Source of the DNA: Nectonema munidae
Taxonomy: Eukaryota > Nematomorpha > Nectonematoida > Nectonematidae
NCBI GenBank assembly: GCA_030549495.1
Contig: JAUIRK010000823.1
Coordinates: forward strand, 107,749-171,748
DNA: 64,000 nucleotides
Direction: 5' to 3'
The position numbers were made by a program, and so were the translations under genes. Below the pieces are notes generated by a model that was not told where the DNA came from, did not search any database, and worked only from the letters and a program-made list of their open reading frames with translations. Shown here piece after piece: positions 54,998 through 64,000 of this stretch. Positions within the stretch are counted from its first letter, which is position 1, and each line of letters opens with the position of its first letter.

Positions 54998-55885
54998 TCA
55001 CACTGCTATTTCCATTAAAATTTTAGGATGTGAGATGTAATCTTTAATTTTAAAGTCATCAAGTTTGAAATCTTCAATATTTTCAACAGTTCTTTTAATA
55101 TTCAATTTTGGAAATGGATAAGGATTGCGTAATATCTGTTCTTGTAATGCATCTACATGATTAACATAAATATGTGCATCACCGATCGAATGAATAAACT
55201 CATAGGCTTTCAAATTAGTAACATGTGCAATGATGTGAGTAAGAAGAGCATAGCTAGCGATATTGAAAGGAACACCTAGTCCAATATCGGCAGATCGCTG
55301 ATACAATTGACAAGAGAGATTCCCATCATTATGATAGAATTGAACAAAAGCATGACATGGAGGAAGCGCCATTTTAGGCAAATCAACAGGATTCCATGCT
55401 GAAAGTATTATCCTGCGACTATCAGGATCATGTTTCAGTTGATTTATAACTTGTAAGAGTTGATCAACTCCTTGATTTGAATAATCAGTATGCATATTTT
55501 CATAAACTGCTCCGAAATGGCGCCACTGAAATCCGTAAACAGGTCCAAGATCTCCTTGTTCCCTAGTGTACAAACCAATAGAATCTAGATATTCTCGGCT
55601 TGCATTACTCTCCCAAATTCTGACACCCTTTTCTTTTAGAATGTTTGCATTTGTCGATCCTTTAATGAACCATAAAAGTTCTTCTATTATTGCTCTTGTA
55701 AACATTTTTTTTGTTGTAAGTAAAGGAAACGTGCCATCAACTAATGAATATCTAGCTTGAAAACCAAAATAAGAAATACAATCTTTACCTGTTCTATTTT
55801 TTTTTATTTTACCACTTGAAAGAACTAATTTAATTAGATTAATATAATTTATCTCCTCTGAAACAACAGAATTTTTTGAATTCAT
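54998..55885 (-). CDS. TYMS: Thymidylate synthase, complete and intronless (295 aa)
   Basis: The enzyme methylates dUMP to dTMP with methylenetetrahydrofolate, the only de novo route to thymidylate. All hallmark segments are present: NRTG with the phosphate-binding Arg31, EELLWFIKG (68-76), GDLGPVYGFQWRHFG (111-125), SRRII (Arg157/158), catalytic Cys177 in ALPPCHAFVQFY, QRSADIGLGVPFN (Arg197, Ser198, Asp200, Asn208) and DAHIYVNH (His238, Tyr240). The C-terminus KILMEIAV matches the usual MEMAV end. The length (295) fits animal enzymes of about 300 residues. I place the start at the ATG at 55885. A TTG 15 bases upstream is in frame but is not a normal eukaryotic start. No intron interrupts it, unlike many animal homologues, so it may be a retrocopy or an intron-poor native gene. 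AATAAA follows 49 bases after the stop. The flanks are transposon debris. It appears intact. Confidence 0.96.
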   Translation of the reverse strand: MNSKNSVVSEEINYINLIKLVLSSGKIKKNRTGKDCISYFGFQARYSLVDGTFPLLTTKKMFTRAIIEELLWFIKGSTNANILKEKGVRIWESNASREYLDSIGLYTREQGDLGPVYGFQWRHFGAVYENMHTDYSNQGVDQLLQVINQLKHDPDSRRIILSAWNPVDLPKMALPPCHAFVQFYHNDGNLSCQLYQRSADIGLGVPFNIASYALLTHIIAHVTNLKAYEFIHSIGDAHIYVNHVDALQEQILRNPYPFPKLNIKRTVENIEDFKLDDFKIKDYISHPKILMEIAV

Positions 55886-56480
55886 TACAATTTGAATCAA
55901 ACCGCCACTAAAAAGTTGTAATTAAACCAAACTAAAAATATTGCTAGAAAAATATAAAATTAATTTTTTTTTGAATTTATCTTTAAGATAAAATAAACTT
56001 ATTTAATGCTAAATTTTAAAACAGAAATAGTGTTCCTAAATAAATATTCTTAAATTTATTCAAAAGTTCAACTCCTATACTACCGCTTGGTTTTCTATTT
56101 AACCAAATAATACCCGAATAAATAATTTCTCATGATATTTTTGTTAACTGAGTCAAACTATTTAGTTAATTTCCTTGAATTTAATAATTTTAATATCTTA
56201 ATGTGGTCTGACTTTCATCTTACTATTCAAAATTTCATTCATAATCATATTTTTAAATCCCTTTTATTATTTGAAGACCTTAAAATATTAAAGATTTATT
56301 AATAATAAAAAGATGTTAAATTTTATGAATATTACTAATATTCTAAATATTAAAACTTTTTCAAAAAAAATATTAAATTTAATTACTTTTCGAAAAAATA
56401 CATTTTTGGAAAGATTAAGCATTATAAATAAGAAGCAGTATGGTTCGGTGCTAGAAAAATTTCCATTGGGAAAATTGCCA
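55886..56480. other. 5' flank of thymidylate synthase
   Basis: Very AT-rich and without reading frames. It presumably contains the promoter, but no element can be singled out. Confidence 0.35.
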
Positions 56481-56484
56481 TTGT

Positions 56485-57117
56485 TTTAATCATATTAGTC
56501 ACTAAAAAAAGTTATTTTACAACATTGGCTGAATTATATCCCTTCAATTTTCGTGAATTTTCTTAAAATCGCGAGCTGTATCTCTGGTACCATTTTTATG
56601 GTAGTTCAATGATCCTTTCATGACAAAAACTCAAAAATAAAATGTCAATGTTTTTCAACATAATTTAATATTATAACTTAGTTTCTATACTAGATACACT
56701 CTTCAAAATTTATATACATATACATTGCTGTGCTGTAACAAATGAAAATCAAAATTTTGTTTATGATAAAACTGTTTATCAAAAAAATTCAATCAAATAT
56801 CAAATAAAATATATTTTTTTATACCAAATGGACCATGTGGATTCTTTTTCTGCACTTATTTTTTGCAATAATTGTCTGAAGCTTTCTAAAGTGTGGAACA
56901 AATTTGCTGGTTAGCTCTAATATTTGTCTACAAAAAATTATTCAAATTTTTAATAAATTATACTTTTTATAGTGAATCGATCATGCTAATTTCATTTCTG
57001 AACTCTGTTTTAATAAGGGTTGGAAAGTTTCTGTAAGTGTGTATCTAATTTGTGATTTAGGTATGAAATACCTCAACAAAAATTCTTCAAATTTTTAATA
57101 AGTTATTCTTTATTATT
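56485..57117 (+). mobile_element. Diverged giant-element left part
   Basis: ACATTGGCTGAATTATATCC, then TTTATGGTAGTTCAATGATC, and two to three array I units (ATACCAAATGGACCATGTGG near 56822; GTGAATCGATCATGCTAATT near 56975) follow the order of copies 1 and 2 but with strong divergence. The sequence is cut at 57118 by the LTR of the Gypsy fossil. Confidence 0.6.
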
Positions 57118-57424
57118 TGTTGTAAAGCAGCCTATGCAAATAAGACGTTTACACAATTTTCGTTCAGCAACAGTGCAAAATTGTTTCCCTTTTCCAAAGT
57201 GCATGCAAATTATAAAAGAATTTGCATGAAATCCTATCAAGTCAATGGAAATAATTTCTTACAAAGATCCATTCATTTGTTTAGGGTTGTTACTGGAAAA
57301 TTTGCATAGTATATTTCCAGTGTATAAATACTAGTGTGTTTGTCAGAATAGACACACTTCTTCTTTGACTTTCAATAAATTATACCTTGTTTTATTTTAC
57401 TCTTTCTCTGGTTAAAAGATAACA
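57118..57424 (+). repeat. 5' LTR of Gypsy-type fossil
   Basis: The 307-bp repeat begins TGTTGTAAAG and ends AGATAACA, with the TG...CA tips expected of an LTR and an AATAAA at 57374-57379. It is followed after a short gap by TGGCGCAGTTAGTAGGA (57434), which looks like the primer-binding site known for Mag-like Gypsy elements. No second LTR is in the window. Confidence 0.7.
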
Positions 57425-60240
57425 GAGACTTTCTGGCGCAGTTAGTAGGATCTTGCTCAAAACATCAACAAGACTCAAGACCATTGACGTCATCGGATTG
57501 AACAAGGTTAGTATGTCGCACCATGGCTGAAACCAAGGATCTACTCAAGCTCATGCAGCAGCATATGGATCAGCAAAGACAGCAGATAGATCAGCAAAGA
57601 CAGCAGATGGATCAGCAAAGAGAACTTATGGAGAAGCTGATTGAGAACATGGCTGGAAAACTTATGATAGGTTCTTCTACTCCGATCACTACAAGTTCGA
57701 AGTTCAGGCCGTTCGACCCTACTAATGAACTTTGGTCAGATTACTATTCCTGATTCTGCACCTTTCTCGGAGCTAGTTCAATTCCTGATGATCGAAAGGC
57801 TCAAACTTTCTTGACTAACCAATCTGCTATCGTCTACAAACTTTTGTCCAATCTTGCTACCCAGCAGTCTCCTTACAAAGACATCAATGATCTATCCCTG
57901 GACGAGATAGTCAACTTTATGAAAGACCAGTATGATCCAAAGCGATTCATTATCCGTGAACGTTTTTGTTACTGGAGCGACATGCAGCGCAAGCCTGGTG
58001 AAACAATACAATAACTGGCAGATCGGATACGTCAAGACGCTGCCATCTGAAGCTTTTCTTCAATCAAGGATCCCCAAGTGGAAGCTCAACGTATACGGTT
58101 CATCTGCTTCGTCAACAACGAAGCCGTCTAGCTGGATTTCGCCCGCGCTATCGAAATAGTCACGGAAACTGAAGATGCCGCAAAAGTCGCAAAGAAGATT
58201 GTCCATGGAAAACCCGAAGGCAGTCAATAAAGTGGATAAGAAGATCCTGCTCAAAACGACACCAAAGAAGCTAATTGTTGCGGAAAAGGCCAAAGTAACT
58301 TGCTATCGCTTCGGCAAGCCCAATCACAAGGCCAACGAATGTCGTTTCAAGAAGGCTATCTGCCATTTTGCAACGCCAAGTGACATCTGGAAGCTGTGTG
58401 TTGAAAAAAGAAAGCTGATGAGAGGGCGCAGTTTAAAGTCATTGTTGGAGTTACTACTACAACCCAACCGACTCTCCCAAAACTAGAAGTTCCTATCGAG
58501 ATCACGAATCAACAATGTCTTATGGAAATCGATATGGCCATGATGGGTAACTTGATTACAAAACAGCAATGTGACGCCTTAGGACAACCTATTTTAGATC
58601 AGCCGACGCCCAAATATAAATCCGCTAGTAAGCACAGCTTGTCGAAGCAGGGAAGCTTCAGGGCTAGGACCAGAGTATCAGGAACCGAAGATGGTGTTGA
58701 CATTACTTACAAACAGCAACCCAGCAACTCAAGATTTGGGTGGACAAAGTCCATGATTCTTCGGAACCATGCTACGCCGTGTTCAGTCATCTGAAACAAG
58801 ACTTACACCTGCTAAATCAGTGTTAGGACATTTGCAAGCAGTTCCCAAACCTATGGAAACCAAAGCTAGGATGCCTCAAGGATTTCTACCTGGAGATAGA
58901 GTTCAAGCCAAACACTAAACCTATCTTCTGCAAACAAGGTCAGTCCTCTGCGCGATGCTGGAGGACCTCGAGAAGGCCTATCAAGAAGTGATTGCAAATG
59001 GAATCTAGGAGCATGTCCAGTTTAACGACTACGGTACGCCAGTGATTCCAATCAAGAAGGCTTTTCTTCCTGGAAAAGAGAAGGGACTACTCAGTCACAG
59101 TGAACTAACAGCTAAAGGATCATCGTAATCCCATACCTCTTTCAGCAGAAGTGATGTGCAAGTTAGGAGGTGGTTATGCATTTTCAAGGATTGACTTGGC
59201 GGATGGTTGGGGCCTAAAAGCCAGCGGAGGCTCTCCTTGAATACTCACAAGAGAGTTTTGCTACAAAAGAGGCTACCGTTCGGATTCAAGTCGGCAACAG
59301 GATACTTTCAACAGATCATGAATCAACTGAACAGGATACTTTCAACAGATCATGAATCAACTGACACAAGATCTGCCATGCGGAACCGTCTACTTGGATG
59401 ATCTTTTGGCCAGCAGTAAGGATGCGCAAGACCACGTCAACAATCTACGACGCCTTCTACAACGTCTGGGTGAAAAAGGCTTCGATGTCGCCTGGAGAAG
59501 TGTAAATTTGCACAACCATGCGTGGAATACCTGTCGCATTTGCTATCATCCGAAGGAATCGTCAAAGGACATAAGGTTAACGATGTTCTAAAGATGCCTC
59601 GCCCAACAAACATTTCTACTCTGAAATCCTATCTAGGATCTCTCCAGTTCTACTCTGCCTCAAAACTACTCCAAATCCGTGGAAGCTCTATACCGCCTAA
59701 TCAAAAAATTCGAACTTTGCATTGTCTTCTGATTGAAGAAATTCTACCAGTATATCTAGGGACGGAAGTTCACCTTGGTCACAGACCATCGACCTCTCAT
59801 TGTGATATTTGGACCAGGAAAAGCTACCCCACTCTCGCTACAAATCGTCTTGCTCGGTGGGCCATGATGTTGAATCATTTTGATCACGACATTGAATACC
59901 GGAGAATCACGGATCACTGCAATGCTGCTGCTCTGAGTCGCCTGCCTGCGTTCAACGACCCAATTTTTGATTATGAGGAAAATAAAGACGATATCGAGAT
60001 GGTTTGAGCGGTTCAAGACATCAATCGACCAGTGGAACCCAACAACGCCCTTCAACGTGAATCAGCAAAAGATCCAGTCATTTCTACGATCATGCGGTGT
60101 TCACGCGAAGGATGACCTCTAAAGAAATATGACGAAGGTAGTGAAATGCAACGCCTTAGGCAAGTTGCCGATTTTCTAGCCATAATCAACGGATGCCTTG
60201 TTATGGGATCCAGAGTTCTTGTCCCTGCCGTCCTCAGCAA
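57118..60240 (+). mobile_element. Gypsy-type LTR retrotransposon fossil (Mag-like), 3' truncated
   Basis: An old copy with one LTR, gag and part of pol. Gag starts at the ATG at 57523 with a Gln-rich coiled coil (DQQRQQIDQQRQQMDQQREL), the FRPFDPTNELWSDYY block, and a CCHC knuckle near 58300-58350. Pol pieces follow: protease/RT linker, RT (about 58850-59480), RNase H with VTDHRPST-type residues and DHCNAAALSRLP (about 59760-59960). Recognisable sequence ends before the integrase near 60240. The element is broken in many places (well over five) and is inactive. Its base composition is clearly richer in G+C than its surroundings, as expected for a foreign insertion. It sits in a diverged giant-element copy. 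Confidence 0.82.
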
Positions 60241-61200
60241 AAATACGCATACGAACTCTTTAGAGTTGGTATATTCTAAAAATTAAAAAAAAATTTTCAT
60301 ATAAATTGAAAATACCCGTACATGTAAACAAAACATTAAAAACTACAAATGGCTTGATTCAGAAAAATGATGTGATTGGGCATAACCAATATTATTTTTA
60401 GATTCAAAATTGTCCTAAATCAGTTAACAACACTTAGACAATAAAGATGGTGTTTATGACACAAAAAATATTTATTTGAGTGGCAGATTTATTATAATAA
60501 AAGTTCTAATTTTTGACAGTTGCTTCTTATAAATTTTCCAAAATATAAAAAATGGATAATTTTTATTTCAAAATTCATTGTAGTTTTATAAATTTTCATG
60601 AGTGGCCTTTCTTTTTGCGGTTTAAGTATTTAGAATTAAAGTTTGGATTAATCGGCTAAGTAAAATATGTAAATATCCGACATATTTAGTGATGACGTCC
60701 AAGCTGATATTTTTGTTATTCCTGGTTCTATGTGTTATACTGATAATGAATAAGATTGGAAAACTTGGAATTAGTCCAAAAGATTTTCTAAAAATGTTTC
60801 ATGAACTTTAGAATATTAAAATAAATACAGATTTACAGCAGAAAATGTAAAAGCAAGAAAGTCAAAAGTTCAGAAAGATTTAAAATTGGAAAAAATTTGA
60901 AAAATCTTCTCCTTTCCATTTCAGTGAGTTGATAAACGAGATGCTAATTTAGTTAATTTATAACCAATATAAATATTCAATTTATATTTTATAAAAAAAA
61001 ATAAAACTAAATTTTAATCATTATTCTTTCACAAAAAAAACTTATCATTTTTTAAAAACATCCATGATTTTAAGAAAAAATAATGCTTGTTCTTTGTTTG
61101 TCAAAAATGATTTAAAATTACTAAAATTATTTTGTATTTTAGCAATACTGTTAAAAGATTTAAATAAAATGTCTAAAATTTACCCTTATAAATTTTAGCG
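60241..61200. other. AT-rich spacer, nothing recognised
   Basis: There are no frames, repeats or RNA genes I can support between the Gypsy fossil and the piggyBac scrap. Confidence 0.35.
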
Positions 61201-61446
61201 GATGAATCTCTTCATCCATTGGGTATTTTCAGCTCTTTATCTATTGATGAGCAAATGGTTGCTTATTTATGTCACCATTTTTCAAAACAGTTTATCCAAA
61301 ATAAACCAATATCATTTGTATATAAAATAGCGTTTTGTCTTCTTCAAAAGTTATTCTTCAAATTTAAAGCATATTGTGGACAGAGCTCGGCACGCTTAAA
61401 GAAAAAATTATCTTTGTTAGTTATAAAATTATTAATCAAATATTAA
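61201..61446 (+). pseudogene. piggyBac D transposase fragment
   Basis: The frame contains FSSLSIDEQMVAYLCHHFSK, QFIQNKPISFVYKIAFCLLQ, then FKFKAYCGQ. The first catalytic Asp is in SIDEQM. This matches the DDE entry block of PGBD-type piggyBac transposases (LSIDEQM...NKP...YK...LC). Only about 70 residues survive; no ends were found. It is a different lineage from A, B and C, judging by the motif. Confidence 0.65.
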
Positions 61447-61689
61447 CTTTGTTAACCGTAAGTTTGTTACCTTTTTTGAATTTTAATTAGAGTTAAAAGT
61501 TAAGCCATTAAATAAAACATAAAAAATAATATTCCAAAAAATTCATCTAGTTAAAGCACTTTCGAAAACTAAGTTGATGCAAGATGCTTGATAAGAAATA
61601 GAGGTATAGTCTTTATGTTTTTATATGGGTTTTCAAGAGAATCTAAAATAAAAGAAACAAAGAAAAAAGGATAGGAAGAAGGCTATCGT

Positions 61690-64000
61690 GGTGAGTGAAG
61701 ATTTAAAATGGGTGAATATTTCGTAAAAGGGTTGAGAGGGAAATTAATAGTGTAGGGTGTGTTAGTAGTTCATTCAGATTGTTGGGAAAATGACCGAGAG
61801 TTGAAACGCAAATATTTATTAATTCGTGGCGATGAGAGATAAAAAATGGGCAAATGAAAGTTAGGTGATGGGATGATTCACAAGCTGCGCCACAGAAACG
61901 GCAGGACTGAGTGTCAGAGAGTTTGATGTGAAAGAGGTAATTTTTGCAAGGGCAATGCCCGGAGAGCCAACTTTTAAGAGATCGTGATGGGATGATGACC
62001 AAGATTGATGAACTATGGTAATGTCAGTTATCTGGGATAGAAAAATGTTTGTCGATTGAGTGACTGACAATTGCCATTGCTTTTTAGTGTATTGTGTGAA
62101 TTAGTGAATAAAAACGTTGGGATGTAAAGAGGTCATGAGTGTCGCGCAAGGTTTTGAGGGGGTTCCTTTGGGGAGGAAATCAACATGTATGTTCTCATGA
62201 ATGTTGGAATGGGCAGGGCACCAAAATACAGAGGTAGTAAAGTGGGTGGAGAGAAATTGCAGTTTTGAGAAGAGTCTGGCGACCATGAATGGTGCATTTT
62301 TGCTGAGATAAAAATCGCGCGCGAGGTTTTGAGAGTCGGTATAAAACTGGATGCTTCAAATTGAGTAAACTCTTTGATGTGTTGGGTGATGTGGTCGCAC
62401 GCTTCAATTAGTGCTTGACATTCTGAGTCGGATATCGTGGTTAAATGATTAAGTGGTATGCTTGTGATGAGGTAGCAGAAAGTGACTCACCTGTATAAAA
62501 TGAGGGAGCAATTGCGCACTTGTTTGGTGTTTTCGCGGCATCAGTAAATATCCTTGGTCTGGTAAAGTCATGTGACTCAATTCTTTTGTGTGTGAGGCTT
62601 CACGTATTTTTGGATGTACTGATTATGATATCAAAAGGCGAGGAAGGATGCACAAGTGTGGTTGGGTGGATGAGATATCTGTGTAGATGGGGAAGTGATG
62701 TGTGAAGAAGTCGCGCATATGGATGGCAGGTATTGTTGTGAGGAATGTGTAAATAAAATGCTGAGGAAAGAGGTATTAGTGATTTGTATGTATCAATATA
62801 ACGCCTTATTAGTGTATCTTTTAGTTTGGTGAGAATTCCCAGTTTAGCCAGTGTGAATTCCAATATAGTTGTGGGAGTTGTGCGGAAAGCTTTTGACATG
62901 ATAAGACTAAGACAGTAAATTTTCAAAAGGAAAGTTAGGGTTGAGGGGTGAGCAAGCGATGTAGCCCATGATAGAAGGCCGTATTGAAGAGCTGGAAGGA
63001 TGAGGAGATATTTATAAATGAAAAGGAATGTTGAATTTTGTGGCCACATTTGTATGAAATGGCTCTATTTAATTGAAAAAGAATTTTTGAGAGTTTTGTG
63101 TATGTATTTTTGAAGTGGGTGGATCATTTGTGGTTCGATTGGAAGATGAGTCCGAGGTATTTTATGGTCGCTGATGGTTTGATAAGGGCGATATTGTCTA
63201 TGCGAAGGAGTAAGTGTGGGGAATGTTTTCGTGTGAAGTGAATTAAAGAAGTTTTAGATGTGTTGAAGGAAAATTTTAGTGAGCTGGCGGTAAACTTAAG
63301 AGTGTTGGAGAGTAAATCTATAATTAGGGATCCTGGCCCGCAGCCAGTCTTGGAAAAGATAATCTGGAAAACATTCTTTATAGATAAGAGTGTTGAAGAT
63401 GATCGGAGTAGCACTGGGAAAAATGTGATTGGGAGTCTAGGAGATCTAAAAGAGGGTTAATGAGGATAAGCCAGAGAATGTCAGAAAAGCAGCCGCCCTG
63501 AGGGGTAGAAAGAGAGAGTGTGTGGATTGCGCAGAGAGCTTTGTCACGAAATATTAAGCAGCGAATGATGTTTTTTGAGATGAAATAGAGTGAGTGATAT
63601 TCAGTAAGTTTGAATAGAGCTGATTCGGTGTTTTTACGGGGAAGTTACGCAAATTGTGAAGGGTGGGTAAAGCTGTGTTGTGTTATGTAGTGAATAAGAC
63701 GCTTACAAATAATTTTTTTGAGTAGCTTTTTTTCGAGGGAGAATGGTGATGGGACGCCAATTTTTAAGAGTTGAGAGGTCTTTGTGGGGTTTGAGTAGTT
63801 TTCTAATTTTCCTTATGGAGGGAAAAAAGGAGTGCTTAATACATGAATTGAAGATGTTGAGTAGATGGATGTGTAGAAGATGGAAATATTTTTTGATATG
63901 GGATGATGAAATTCTTTAGTAGCTGGGAGATGAGTTAGGCTTGAGTGAGTGAACTGCGTGTGATAATTTATTGTGATGGAGGGAGCGTGAGAGTGGCTTA
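61690..64000 (-). mobile_element. I-clade LINE with RNase H, decayed, runs past window end
   Basis: Minus-strand order from the window edge: RT with a PQG motif (STPQGGCFSDILW near 63500), FSASSLKFSFNTSKTSLIHF and TIKYLGLIFQSNHK (RT thumb, 63124-63414), a long conserved linker (62600-63049), RNase H remnants (DSECQALIEACDHI near 62420; VFWCPAHSNIHENIHVDFL near 62220), and a C-terminal zinc-finger-like CRFCGAACESSHHLTFICP (61860-61910). RNase H plus the terminal CCHC places it in the I/R1 group. There are several frame changes. The plus strand is noticeably G-rich compared with the neighbouring DNA. Confidence 0.8.

Noticed and set aside
54998-55885. Thymidylate synthase as a viral insertion
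   Set aside because: The sequence looks like an animal enzyme throughout, no other viral-type gene lies near it, and intron loss alone does not show viral origin.
55886-55900. Upstream TTG start adding MIQIV to thymidylate synthase
   Set aside because: Eukaryotic initiation at TTG is unlikely; an ATG 15 bases downstream gives a normal-length enzyme.
62520-62705. Plus-strand frames over the I-clade LINE
   Set aside because: Antisense shadows of the minus-strand LINE coding region.

Overview
The window is AT-rich animal nuclear DNA, probably from an invertebrate such as an arthropod. The evidence is spliced minus-strand exons, an animal-type thymidylate synthase, and very dense transposable elements: piggyBac, hAT, Tigger/pogo, MULE, RTE-like and I-clade LINEs, one Gypsy LTR fossil and many MITEs. 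No species can be named from the sequence. Only two host genes can be argued for: an unrecognised multi-exon gene (minus strand, 18222 to 12041) and an uninterrupted thymidylate synthase reading frame (54998-55885, minus).

Layout. 0.3-8.1 kb is a set of nested elements. An old piggyBac (A, minus strand) has been split by an intact hAT element (1089-3152, perfect 8-bp target duplications), a fold-back MITE (3177-3901) and a second piggyBac (B, 4479-7955, TTAA duplications). 8.6-14.7 kb holds several MITEs with recognisable target duplications, a tRNA-like SINE, the last exons of the host gene and a hAT relic. 15.0-17.0 kb is a 5'-truncated RTE-like LINE lying in the host gene's intron. 20.7-23.9 kb and 49.8-53.9 kb are two copies of a large non-coding element with piggyBac-type ends. 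Its interior is mostly two tandem arrays of roughly 150-bp units. Degraded pieces of the same family lie at 37.1-38.7, 42.8-43.1, 54.3-54.5 and 56.5-57.1 kb.

24.2-26.7 kb is a third piggyBac, broken by a homopolymer-rich block that may be an assembly artefact. 27.8-28.5 kb is a LINE RNase H relic. 28.8-32.1 kb is tandem-repeat and minisatellite DNA. 34.6-37.1 kb is a Tigger/pogo element whose third catalytic Asp is replaced by Asn. 40.1-40.8 kb is a MULE relic. 43.3-45.7 kb holds two different hAT transposase remnants back to back, and 46.1-48.7 kb is an RTE LINE into which a second copy of the hAT 3' end has been inserted. 57.1-60.2 kb is a Gypsy-type LTR fossil, 61.2 kb a piggyBac scrap, and 61.7-64.0 kb an I-clade LINE running off the window.

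The features do not form a pathway. The biology is genome parasitism and its history: which element landed in which, and how the large arrays spread. The strongest candidate for something undescribed is the giant non-coding piggyBac-ended element carrying satellite arrays. Next are the intact hAT, the intronless thymidylate synthase, and the hAT fragment with inverted-repeat ends inside a LINE. Identifications are by eye from motifs; no database was searched.
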